Below, one piece after another: positions 17,641 to 25,726 of a stretch of DNA of 62,111 nucleotides. The notes beneath the pieces were generated by a model. That model had not been told where the DNA came from. It searched no databases and saw only the letters and a list, made by a program, of their open reading frames with translations. Within the stretch, counting starts at the first letter, position 1. Every line of letters begins with the position of its first letter. The stretch comes from a virus: positions 1 through 62,111 of the IMG/VR virus record IMGVR_UViG_3300044681_000510; one strand, 5' to 3'. The position numbers and the translations under genes are program-made.

Positions 17641-19338
17641 TTAATGAGTCTCACTCCAATTAGATCCAATAGAATAGTTTGCATCAATCCGTATCTTAAG
17701 CCCCAACTTTTGGCCAGCTTCGGTAGCAGCAGCAGTTACAGTTTTACCAACCTCATCTGCAATATCTTTATGACATGAATATTGTAATTCATCGTGTACA
17801 TAAGCAACCTGTTTAACTTTATCGCCAAACTTTTTCTTAAGATTTACATAAGCAATACACATCCACAATTTACTAACAATAGCACCAGATCCTTGTAATA
17901 GTGTATTTAATGCTGCGTGTTCGGATCTAACAGGAACAATTCTTCCATCTGGTAATTGAACACCTTTAATTTTGGTAACAGAAAACTTAACTTCTTGCTG
18001 AACACGGTCTAGTGCAGGAATTTCTTTTTGAAACTTAGCTCTAATTTGACTACCAGCATTACGATTACCGCCGATAATTTTACCTAACTTTTCATCACCA
18101 GCACCATAGCAGTAGGCATAGATAAAGGTTTTGGCTGCATCTCTATTAGGAAGACCGGCTGCTTTTTGATTGTAAGTGTGAATATCATCATTAAGAATCT
18201 TATCACCATACTTACCGTTGTCGTATTTAGCCATAAAATGGGATAGCATTCTTAATTCAAGACCTTGTAAGTCTGAGCCTACTAATACATGCTCCGGCTC
18301 TAGGGGGCAGAATAAAGCCCTAGCACGCTTGTCTTTACTAACCTGAGCCATGTTAGGCTGGCTATGGGTGCAACGCCCTGTAGCGGCTCCCTGTGCGTTT
18401 ACAAGCCCGTGAACACGACCGTCCCTAGAGTGTTGGATTCTTGTGTTCCAATCCTCAACCTGACCCATTAATTTAATACAATCAAAATATTGAACTAGCT
18501 TTTTTGCTTCGGGATAATCCAGTTTAGACAAAACTGATTCATCAACCTTGGGATTACCTTTATCTGTAAGGGGGGCTTCCCACCCATACTTATCAAACAA
18601 TCTACTTGCGATTTGCTGACGGCTACCGGGATTAAAAACTTCAATTTTATCCTTAAGACGCTTACCTGTTTTGGTTGACCATCTTTCTTCAACTTTGTCT
18701 GGAAAGATAGTTCGCATCTCATCTTCGATCTGAGCCTTCTCAATAAGAAGATCTCCGATTAGGCGGTCGCCGCCAGCAGCATCATAACCAAAACCAGTAA
18801 AGGTTTGTTCAGAAAGTATTTTAGATACTAGGTGTTCAAACTTAATTACTCGCTCTGGGACTTGACAGACAGATTGTTGATAGCGAAAGATATCTGCCGT
18901 AAGCATAACATCCTGAGTACAGTATACTAACATCTCATCACTAAACTTTTCCCACCCTCCTTTATAATCAATTTTATCATTCTTAAGGAATTTACCCCAA
19001 GATTGTAATGAGTTATCTCCAAGAGGATGATTATTAATATCTGGATACATTAGCTTTGATATGATTAATGTATCGTGATATTTAGTACACTTAAAGTTAC
19101 CAAGAATCTTACGAATAGCAGAAATATCAAAGAAAATATTATGACCGATTATTAGGGATGCTTTATTTAAAAGACTTGGTAGGGTCACAATATTTTCTGG
19201 AGTAAACTTATAAGTAGTACCTGAGTCAAGATCGTGTGCTACAGCACAGTGAATAATAGTAGCTTCTGGAGTAATTTTGTTACCATCAATAGCAACTTCA
19301 TTTAATCCATTAGCTTCAACATCAAGTACTAGTCTCAT
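17641..19338 (-). CDS. DNA polymerase, family A, T7 type with 3'-5' exonuclease domain
   Basis: 565 residues, shorter than T7 gp5 (704). The N-terminal proofreading domain has LDVEANG (Asp6, Glu8) and DTLIISKLMYPD. Polymerase motif A is SDLQGLELR with Asp356, motif B is RDAAKTFIYAYCYGAG with the Tyr that selects against ddNTPs in T7-type enzymes, and motif C is VHDE with Asp516. The shortfall lies between the exonuclease and palm, where T7 gp5 carries thumb and thioredoxin-binding segments, so a host thioredoxin clamp may not be used. The next gene downstream is the permuted NlpC/P60-like protein. Confidence 0.93.
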   Translation of the reverse strand: MRLVLDVEANGLNEVAIDGNKITPEATIIHCAVAHDLDSGTTYKFTPENIVTLPSLLNKASLIIGHNIFFDISAIRKILGNFKCTKYHDTLIISKLMYPDINNHPLGDNSLQSWGKFLKNDKIDYKGGWEKFSDEMLVYCTQDVMLTADIFRYQQSVCQVPERVIKFEHLVSKILSEQTFTGFGYDAAGGDRLIGDLLIEKAQIEDEMRTIFPDKVEERWSTKTGKRLKDKIEVFNPGSRQQIASRLFDKYGWEAPLTDKGNPKVDESVLSKLDYPEAKKLVQYFDCIKLMGQVEDWNTRIQHSRDGRVHGLVNAQGAATGRCTHSQPNMAQVSKDKRARALFCPLEPEHVLVGSDLQGLELRMLSHFMAKYDNGKYGDKILNDDIHTYNQKAAGLPNRDAAKTFIYAYCYGAGDEKLGKIIGGNRNAGSQIRAKFQKEIPALDRVQQEVKFSVTKIKGVQLPDGRIVPVRSEHAALNTLLQGSGAIVSKLWMCIAYVNLKKKFGDKVKQVAYVHDELQYSCHKDIADEVGKTVTAAATEAGQKLGLKIRIDANYSIGSNWSETH

Positions 19339-19348
19339 AGGCTACTCC

Positions 19349-20404
19349 TTATTCAAAGAAATCATTAAGCTGTCTATTAACTCTAACGAATGTAGTTCTC
19401 TTAGGTAGATCTTTTAGTTTATCAGCACCAACATAAGTACACGCTGATCTTACACCACCTAGAATGGACTTCATTACTTCTGATATTGGGCCAGTATATG
19501 GAACATCTACGGTCTTACCTTCCGATGCTCTGTAGGTAGCCACACCTCCAGAATACTTTTCCATAGCCGTATCTGATGACATTCCATAAAACCTCTTGTG
19601 GGTAATTGTATCACTTTCGTTATATACATCCTCACCAGACGCTTCATTAGTACCAGCAAACATACCACCAATCATAACAAAATCTGCACCCGCTCCAAAT
19701 GCCTTGGATACATCGCCCGGACAAGTACATCCACCGTCTGAGAGAACATATCCATTAAGTCCGTGTGCGGCATCAGCACACTCCATGATACACGATAGCT
19801 GCGGATATCCAACACCAGCAATCTTTCTAGTTGTACACACAGAACCGGGGCCAATACCAATCTTGATAATATTAGCACCAGCTAACAATAAAGCTTCAGT
19901 CATTTCGCGTGATACAACATTACCAGCAATAATTGCTTGGTTAGGAAATAAACCCCGCACTGTTGACACATACTTTACAAACTTTTCAGTATAACCATTA
20001 GCAACATCAATACAAATAAATCGGATGCTTGGGTATAGATTAATAATTTGTTGAGCCTTATCAATCTCAGCAAAGTTATCTTTACCCATTCCCATCGTAT
20101 ATACTATATTATCCGAAAGATTACCAGCAATAATATTTGCTTTTTTCCATTCATCTACACTATAGTATTTGTGTATTGCAGTTAGTGAGTCAAAACCAGC
20201 AAGCTCTGTAGCAACATCCCAATTACCAATAGTATCCATATTACTAGCAACAATAGGAACTCCAGTCCATTGCATAAGACCTGATGGTAGACTAAACTTA
20301 AATGTTCTTAACATAGACACTTCGCTTCTACTTCTTAAGGTAGAACGCTTTGGTCTAATTAGAACATCACGAAAATCTAATTTAATATCTTCTTCTACTT
20401 TCAT
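19349..20404 (-). CDS. guaC: GMP reductase
   Basis: 351 residues, the length of bacterial GuaC (about 347). It converts GMP to IMP and ammonia with NADPH. The active-site loop GPGSVCTTRKIAGVGYPQLS has Cys190. The following ECADAAHG, SDGGCTCPGDVSKAFGAGADFVMIGGMFAG and FYGMSSDTAME match GuaC rather than IMP dehydrogenase: the loop has GSVCTTR with GVGYPQLS, there is no CBS pair, and the ILGGLRSACTYVGA-like block near the C-terminus is conserved. It overlaps the purA-like start region (ATGA, 4 bases), so the two are translated together. Confidence 0.93.
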   Translation of the reverse strand: MKVEEDIKLDFRDVLIRPKRSTLRSRSEVSMLRTFKFSLPSGLMQWTGVPIVASNMDTIGNWDVATELAGFDSLTAIHKYYSVDEWKKANIIAGNLSDNIVYTMGMGKDNFAEIDKAQQIINLYPSIRFICIDVANGYTEKFVKYVSTVRGLFPNQAIIAGNVVSREMTEALLLAGANIIKIGIGPGSVCTTRKIAGVGYPQLSCIMECADAAHGLNGYVLSDGGCTCPGDVSKAFGAGADFVMIGGMFAGTNEASGEDVYNESDTITHKRFYGMSSDTAMEKYSGGVATYRASEGKTVDVPYTGPISEVMKSILGGVRSACTYVGADKLKDLPKRTTFVRVNRQLNDFFE

Positions 20405-21447
20405 ACGATCTCCTGTGGAATTGTTTCTGGGCTATTAGAAAAATAGACACAACTTTCATCAACCCAAGTAGCATTATCAATCTGCGCTCTAATAAAGTCT
20501 TGCATTTCTTCAAGAGTATTGAATGTTACAGTATCACCGGGCATTCCATAGTAAAGTTTGAAGATACCGCATTCATCAAGAACATCGCCTTTATTAAGAA
20601 TAACTGTTGTAGTACCGCTCATATAAATAGCCTTTAAAAGTCTATTTAAATCTAGAAAATCAACCTTACGCTGGCGACCAGTAGTAGTGCCGTATTCCTT
20701 ACCTATAGCCCCAATCTTTGAGCGTTCAGGACAACTTAAGAAAGACTCAGGAAATCGTGGATCGTTTCCAGATCTAGTATCATACATCTTTGCAACACCG
20801 ACAACCTCTCCAATATCTCTAAAAGAAAAACCAAGAGAGCAAGCCGAATAAGGTAAAGTCTCTGAACTTGTTGTATACGGTGGATTACCTTGATTGATGT
20901 CTAGCCACATACCCTGAGCACCCTCACAAAGAAGTCTATCACTACCGCAGAATTCTCTATCTTCAGGCCATAGTAAATTCTCCATCTCAACAACCTTTAG
21001 AAAATTCTTTGCTAACGCAGACTTTCGTAACGCCTTATCTGAATAACAAGGAGCAATACCACAACCAGTAGTTCCTAGTTCTTTATGAAGATACATCTCA
21101 TCATAACGAATGTTTTCTGGTGTAATAAAACTAGCGTGTGGGTGAATCCAAAGTTTTTTCATTGGATTAAATCCAGCATTTTCTAGATATCTAATTTCTT
21201 TCTGAAGTTTAAAGTAATCAATAACACAATTAGGACCAATGATACATTCTTTATCGTGAAAAATACCACTAGGAATTTGGTGTGTCTTATATTTATTACC
21301 GTTTACATATACAGTATGACCTGCATTTGGTCCACCATTCCAACGGCATACATACTTGTAAGGAAACTTTTGACAATAACCAGATACAACCTTACCTTTA
21401 CCCTCATCCCCCCAAGCAAGACCAAATACAATATCAACTATTGCCAT
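20401..21447 (-). CDS. purA: adenylosuccinate synthetase-like enzyme (short archaeal/PurZ-type length)
   Basis: 348 residues against about 430 for bacterial PurA, so it belongs by length with archaeal PurA and phage PurZ. The P-loop WGDEGKGK (residues 12-19) keeps the catalytic Asp14, which in PurZ of Z-genome phages is replaced. NAGHT with His44 is present, as are GTTGCGIAPCYSDK, GTTTGRQRKVDFLDL and the guanine-specificity motif NKGD (285-288), pointing to GTP use. The expected reaction is IMP + Asp + GTP to adenylosuccinate. Coupled to guaC, which makes IMP. An alternative is a relative of PurZ acting on dGMP, less likely because Asp14 is kept. Confidence 0.85.
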   Translation of the reverse strand: MAIVDIVFGLAWGDEGKGKVVSGYCQKFPYKYVCRWNGGPNAGHTVYVNGNKYKTHQIPSGIFHDKECIIGPNCVIDYFKLQKEIRYLENAGFNPMKKLWIHPHASFITPENIRYDEMYLHKELGTTGCGIAPCYSDKALRKSALAKNFLKVVEMENLLWPEDREFCGSDRLLCEGAQGMWLDINQGNPPYTTSSETLPYSACSLGFSFRDIGEVVGVAKMYDTRSGNDPRFPESFLSCPERSKIGAIGKEYGTTTGRQRKVDFLDLNRLLKAIYMSGTTTVILNKGDVLDECGIFKLYYGMPGDTVTFNTLEEMQDFIRAQIDNATWVDESCVYFSNSPETIPQEIV

Positions 21448-21448
21448 C

Positions 21449-23203
21449 TTAAACTCCTTGTGTTTGAGTTACATTATTAGGATCAAATACAACTTGACCA
21501 CCATCATCTATTGCAAAACCAACTTCCCTAAGTCTACCCGTTTTTCTATCGTAATACAATGCAGTAGCAATACCAGCCCTACCAGTAAGACGATTTTTAA
21601 GAACACGAATCATTGTAGTATTGGCAATAGTTTCATCAGGATTTTGACGATCACGCTCTAGAGCAATAACAGTATTTGGTACAGAAGATAGAGCACCAGA
21701 ACCACGAAGATCCTGTAGTGTAATTCTGTCACCTTCTTCATATGCTTTTTCTGTCTTCTTTAGCTGAGATACAATATCAATATGAACACCTGTACGAACA
21801 GCAATAGATCGTAGTTCCTTCATAAGTGTATCAATAATAATACGCTCTGAGTTACCACCATCAACATCTTTATCATGCATGCCGATAAGACCAGCAGCGG
21901 CAGCAGTAATATGGTCAAGAACAATAACATCAACCTTAAGACTAACGGCCATGTATTCCATGCGTGCTAGTAGGTTCTGCATTGCATTATTACCAAGATG
22001 ATCATAGATAAAGAAGTTAGTACCACTAAGCTTACGCTTTGCTCCTGCATACTCTTCATCAGAAAGATCGTCAATAAAGTCCATGTTGATTGGGTTCTTA
22101 CCAAGCTTATTACGAAGATCATTCATCATACGACAAGCACGAATAGCCCGTACTGGTTTATTTAGTATGAGACTAATCATATCATCCATTGTTTCTTGTG
22201 GAGATTCCTCAAGCATAATAGCACCAACTGATCTACCTTCTTCAAGATGGTGAAGAATTAGCTCACGAAGAATGGTAGACTTACCACTACCAGTACCACT
22301 AGCCCAAAGACTAATTTCACCTGATCTTTGACCAATAAGAAACTCGCTAAGGCTATCGAATGGGAATGGATAAACTCTTACATTAGCAATATCTTCTCCA
22401 TCATCAGCAATAGATGAAACATGTAAAATCTCATCTGGAGAATACATTTGTGCTTCCCATACAGCGGATACAACAGCTTTACCGTTGTTGTTCATTAAAC
22501 ATTCATTAGCATCTTTGAATGGAAGCTTCGCAATCTTACACTTACCGGGCGGTAGTATTTCAGCCGCTTGCTTAGTAGCAGTTCTGCCGGGTTCATCATT
22601 ATCGAAGCAAAGCACAATCTCATTGTAAGAGCAAAGGAATTCATAGTTATCCTTGATAGCCTTAACAGCAGATTGAGCACCATTAGGGATGGATACAACA
22701 GGCCAAGTGCCACCAAGTAGTTGATTAATTGTCATACAATCAATCTCACCCTCAGTTACAATAATACGCTTACCGCCAGTCTTCCAAAGATGCTGACCAA
22801 ATAGCTCTACATTCTTACTGTTACCCTTCCAGTAAAATTGCTTGTTTGGCCCTCGTAAGTGTTGTGCAACAAGTTCACCTGATCTATAATAGTTTGAGAT
22901 TTCTACATCCTTACCATTTACCTTGGCGGACTCATAGCCATACAAACGACAAGTCTTATCATCAATATTACGATGAGTAAGAGGGACTACAGTTCCTTTA
23001 ATTGGCTTAAAGTCTGTAACCTGAGTAAAAGAAGTTTCTTGTTCCATAGGTCTAGTTACTCCATCCTTTCCTTCATAGTATTGACAAGCAAAACAGTAAA
23101 AGTGATCTGTATATTCTACAAGATTGTCGCCCTTATGGTCGTTACCAGAAGCAGAACATCTTGGACACCTGCTACGCTTACCAGTAAATGTACTATTATT
23201 CAT
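21449..23203 (-). CDS. primase-helicase (T7 gp4-like)
   Basis: About 584 residues. The N-terminal zinc finger uses Cys13, Cys16, Cys37 and Cys40. The TOPRIM primase core has VTEGEIDCMT and VLCFDNDEPGR. The RecA-like helicase domain has Walker A GTGSGKST with Lys308, VIVLDH as Walker B, and DLRGSGAL near the C-terminus. It unwinds the fork as a hexamer and lays primers for the DNA polymerase. The start is the ATG ending at 23203, with GAGGAG 10 bases upstream. It overlaps the preceding gene by 8 bases. Confidence 0.94.
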   Translation of the reverse strand: MNNSTFTGKRSRCPRCSASGNDHKGDNLVEYTDHFYCFACQYYEGKDGVTRPMEQETSFTQVTDFKPIKGTVVPLTHRNIDDKTCRLYGYESAKVNGKDVEISNYYRSGELVAQHLRGPNKQFYWKGNSKNVELFGQHLWKTGGKRIIVTEGEIDCMTINQLLGGTWPVVSIPNGAQSAVKAIKDNYEFLCSYNEIVLCFDNDEPGRTATKQAAEILPPGKCKIAKLPFKDANECLMNNNGKAVVSAVWEAQMYSPDEILHVSSIADDGEDIANVRVYPFPFDSLSEFLIGQRSGEISLWASGTGSGKSTILRELILHHLEEGRSVGAIMLEESPQETMDDMISLILNKPVRAIRACRMMNDLRNKLGKNPINMDFIDDLSDEEYAGAKRKLSGTNFFIYDHLGNNAMQNLLARMEYMAVSLKVDVIVLDHITAAAAGLIGMHDKDVDGGNSERIIIDTLMKELRSIAVRTGVHIDIVSQLKKTEKAYEEGDRITLQDLRGSGALSSVPNTVIALERDRQNPDETIANTTMIRVLKNRLTGRAGIATALYYDRKTGRLREVGFAIDDGGQVVFDPNNVTQTQGV

Positions 23204-23501
23204 TAAGACCAAGCTCCTCATCTAACTCTGCTAATTTATCCATACACTTTTTACACTTTGATTCTGGAAGTAACCATGCATTTTTACCATTATCAAAACA
23301 ATCCCACCCCCACTTTTCAGCAACCTTTTGGGGATCTGCGGGAGATAACTGTTTGCAGTACAAGGCTCGTACCCTGTCACGATCTTTGATAAGAACATCC
23401 ATTGCTAATGCAAGATTATTCCTATCTGTTTCAAGATGCTCGCATCGAGATTCAAGTTCTTCAATTTGTAACAAAGCCCAACTCATAGGATCATCACTCA
23501 T
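23196..23501 (-). CDS. small hypothetical protein with a Cys pair
   Basis: 101 residues. The first half is a charged helix (LLQIEELESRCEHLETDRNNLALAMDVL), then DRVRALYCKQLSP and a CKKCMDKL pair near the C-terminus. It precedes primase-helicase with an 8-base overlap and follows the next gene with a 4-base overlap. No family recognised; a coiled-coil accessory protein is plausible. Confidence 0.65.
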   Translation of the reverse strand: MSDDPMSWALLQIEELESRCEHLETDRNNLALAMDVLIKDRDRVRALYCKQLSPADPQKVAEKWGWDCFDNGKNAWLLPESKCKKCMDKLAELDEELGLNE

Positions 23502-23809
23502 AGTTTTAATACCTTGCTTTGTATTGATGTTGTAATTTCTACAGTAAGATAACCTTCCTGTGTAGGCTCAATTGCAATAACACGACTAATTTTTTCCTTT
23601 TTTGAACCACCAACAAAGAATGACATTGAATCTCCGGTACAGATAAAAGGACCGCCCTCATAATCAATATAATAATTACCGTCGTTATCTTGCCCTCCTC
23701 TACAATATACCGAAGGTCCATCAACAATGTACTTGTTTCTAGCAACTTTAGTAAATACTCTTGGTTGCTGATATCTAGACATAATTGTTTTAGTTTCGCC
23801 TATCTTCAT
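23498..23809 (-). CDS. small hypothetical beta-rich protein
   Basis: 103 residues, beta-rich (YIVDGPSVYCRGG, YYIDYEGGPFICTGD). Both ends overlap neighbours by 4 bases, so it is part of one translated run. No known family; no catalytic motif seen. Confidence 0.62.
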   Translation of the reverse strand: MKIGETKTIMSRYQQPRVFTKVARNKYIVDGPSVYCRGGQDNDGNYYIDYEGGPFICTGDSMSFFVGGSKKEKISRVIAIEPTQEGYLTVEITTSIQSKVLKL

Positions 23810-24159
23810 AACTCAACCATTTCCCCAACTTCGTTGGTATAAAAGATTTTATCGAATAAATTGATACACCAAGGCATACAAAACTTGCATGGTTTAGACA
23901 TTCCAATATGACCAGTCTTACTAAATCTATAGTTCATAAGAACAAGCTTATCAAAATTACCGTCCATTTTTCTAAAAGCATCTAACTCAGAATGAAGATA
24001 TGGTAACATATAACCAAGCTCAACAGTCTTTGGGTGCGTTTTCCAGTTATTAGTACCAACAGTAATAAGTTTATTCTTACGGACTATAAGAGAAACATGA
24101 ACACGATCACGCTGAACAGTTTCGGATATTTTTCTAGCAAGTTCAAGCCAAGATTCCAT
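23806..24159 (-). CDS. cytidine/deoxycytidylate deaminase-like zinc protein
   Basis: 117 residues from the ATG ending at 24159, which has GGAG 8 bases upstream. It shows the CDA-fold signature: LHSELDA (His56 zinc ligand, Glu58 proton shuttle) and PCKFCMPWC (Cys91 and Cys94). With ThyX, dUTPase and ribonucleotide reductase nearby, dCMP-to-dUMP deamination for dTMP synthesis is plausible. It is shorter than T4 dCMP deaminase (193) and the substrate is not decided by sequence. Confidence 0.68.
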   Translation of the reverse strand: MESWLELARKISETVQRDRVHVSLIVRKNKLITVGTNNWKTHPKTVELGYMLPYLHSELDAFRKMDGNFDKLVLMNYRFSKTGHIGMSKPCKFCMPWCINLFDKIFYTNEVGEMVEL

Positions 24160-24619
24160 TAGACATCTCCGTATACCATGACGGCGTTTCGGTCCTCTTC
24201 CAGTAAGCAATATCTTTCTTATCATTTACATAATAGGTACGATAAGCAAGAACGGCATTAGTATTTTTATATTTATCTGGCATAGCCTGAGCAAACTCAG
24301 TTAAACCAAGATCAAGAATAGGTGGTCTATTAATTTTACACCACTCAATAACATCACTGGATTTGTGATGCTTACCAAAACGCTTGGTATATTCAAAACC
24401 AATTTCTTCGCCATGTTCAATTAACCAGTTATAGTTTGATATACTTGTTCTTGTCCAAATAGTGCATGGATGGTTTTTGTGTGCAACTTTATATGGAGCA
24501 GCCCCGTTATGAACAGTACACAACATTTGAGCAGATTCAAGAACCATCTTTACAACATGCTTATCACAAAGGTATCTAGCAGCTTGTCTTGGACAATTAT
24601 CAAGCACGAAGATATTCAT
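24143..24619 (-). CDS. conserved phage protein, N-terminal LDxxPxxAAxxxxDKHVVKM family
   Basis: 158 residues. The start MNIFVLDNCPRQAARYLCDKHVVKMV-LESAQMLCT is a well-conserved opening of a phage family often left uncharacterised, sometimes annotated as pyrimidine-dimer glycosylase-related. CDKH, NHPCTIW and YNWL are shared marks. It overlaps ThyX and the deaminase-like gene by about 17-20 bases each. I do not assert the glycosylase activity. Confidence 0.72.
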   Translation of the reverse strand: MNIFVLDNCPRQAARYLCDKHVVKMVLESAQMLCTVHNGAAPYKVAHKNHPCTIWTRTSISNYNWLIEHGEEIGFEYTKRFGKHHKSSDVIEWCKINRPPILDLGLTEFAQAMPDKYKNTNAVLAYRTYYVNDKKDIAYWKRTETPSWYTEMSNGILA

Positions 24620-25244
24620 TAAGTGCCCTCCAACTCATGGGGAAAAGGTTAGAACAAATATTACTAACAGCAGTAGCGTATTCCCTAACTTCAGCCTGTG
24701 CGGTTTCGTGTGATCGCAGGGAAACCATCCTAGCCCACGCATACAACGAACCAGTCCAAATCCACTCTGTGAACATAGACTGCGGCAGAATGGCTCTAGC
24801 TTGCTCAGGACACACGCCACTCTCTAGAAGTCTATCGTACATGATTAGGGCAGCGGAGCACATATTCTTATAATCAAGAAGCAACTCTGGATTATCAATA
24901 AACTCATCCATTGAACCTTGCTTCTTATTAGCAGCCCTTCTTCTAAAGTTATCTGGAACCCAACAATCTGGTGTATAGTCAACATAACGACGGCTAACTT
25001 CATTCCAAGCAAAGCCAACCTGATGCTTTGCTAACTGTCGTGCGATAAAAACAGGAGCCTTAAATCTCATTTTAATTGATGTATGAGCAAAAGGACTCCA
25101 ATGATTATGCTTGGCTAAATAATTAATTAGCTTATTGTTTTGTTCAGTTTCATATTGAGTAGAGATCTTATCAAAAGAAACTCTTGCAGCATCAACAACA
25201 GACCCGTCATTTCCCATATGATCAATATATTCAACAATAGTCAT
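24600..25244 (-). CDS. thyX: flavin-dependent thymidylate synthase
   Basis: 214 residues. It methylates dUMP to dTMP with FAD and methylenetetrahydrofolate. The ThyX motif region reads KHQVGFAWNEVSRRY where RHR-x7-S is usual, so two of three charged positions (K and Q) are altered while the x7-S spacing and the NE-S-RY block stay. Further marks are WSPFAHTSIKMRF and ARAILPQSMFT. AAAGGAG stands 7 bases before the ATG. It follows the tRNA-like element. Confidence 0.9.
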   Translation of the reverse strand: MTIVEYIDHMGNDGSVVDAARVSFDKISTQYETEQNNKLINYLAKHNHWSPFAHTSIKMRFKAPVFIARQLAKHQVGFAWNEVSRRYVDYTPDCWVPDNFRRRAANKKQGSMDEFIDNPELLLDYKNMCSAALIMYDRLLESGVCPEQARAILPQSMFTEWIWTGSLYAWARMVSLRSHETAQAEVREYATAVSNICSNLFPMSWRALNEYLRA

Positions 25245-25261
25245 AATTAATCTCCTTTAAA

Positions 25262-25343
25262 TCGTTGGGGCGGATTTGCACCGCCATCTTTATACACGCT
25301 TGGGGTAAATGTATACTGTTTTCCTAGCTTAAACTACCAAAGA
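25262..25343 (-). ncRNA. tRNA-like cloverleaf with an enlarged anticodon arm
   Basis: 82 bases in the 104-base gap between rusA and thyX. Read on the minus strand: acceptor TCTTTGG with CCAACGA (6 of 7 pairs), TA at positions 8-9, D-arm GTTT/AAAC with a GG in its loop, then a 6-bp stem TATACA/TGTATA closing a 13-base loop (25297-25309), a 5-base spacer, and a T-arm GGCGG-TGCAAAT-CCGCC. The T-loop lacks the usual second T, no 7-base anticodon loop can be drawn and CCA is absent. It may be a decayed or adapted tRNA, or a leader RNA of thyX. Confidence 0.5.
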
Positions 25344-25348
25344 CACAC

Positions 25349-25726
25349 TTATTTGGGATTGTTTATTCCAAGTATGAAGTAACCACTAGAGCCGACTTCA
25401 GCCCACTCCTTAGTTACATACATGGATACGATCTGCGAATCGTCTTCCCATAGTTTACCATTTAAAATATCAAACACCGCTTTTGCGTAATTATCCAAGT
25501 CTGCTCTTGGATGATCTCTAGCCGTCTTTTTTGGACGCTTTACATATAACTCCAAAGTAATGCATAGGGGTCCACTAAGTAATTTTCTATCAGTTCCAAT
25601 TACTTCGTAGACTTTTGCAGAAGCTTCTTCTCTAAAGTCTTTGTAAGGACCGGAGTAATAAGCTCCCCACTTACCAACCCTAGGTCTAGAAGCAGCAACG
25701 GGTGATATATCAAACTTCCATTCCAT
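25349..25726 (-). CDS. rusA: RusA-like Holliday junction resolvase
   Basis: 125 residues, the usual length. It shows SRPRVGKWG near the start, and the acidic catalytic set PRADLDNYAKAVFDILNG with WEDDSQIV, which places the Asp residues as in RusA. It cuts branched DNA before packaging, the role of T7 gp3. The start overlaps the SSB stop by one base (TGATG). Confidence 0.9.
   Translation of the reverse strand: MEWKFDISPVAASRPRVGKWGAYYSGPYKDFREEASAKVYEVIGTDRKLLSGPLCITLELYVKRPKKTARDHPRADLDNYAKAVFDILNGKLWEDDSQIVSMYVTKEWAEVGSSGYFILGINNPK

Noticed and set aside
20401-21447. Z-genome (2,6-diaminopurine) biosynthesis by a PurZ enzyme
   Set aside because: The catalytic Asp14 and NKGD are kept, and no DatZ-like HD phosphohydrolase or MazZ gene was seen. 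I therefore keep PurA and leave PurZ only as an alternative.
6752-25285. Similarity of TGCAAATCC in the capsid leader and the tRNA-like T-arm
   Set aside because: Only about nine bases are shared, and no T-arm can be drawn around the capsid-leader copy.
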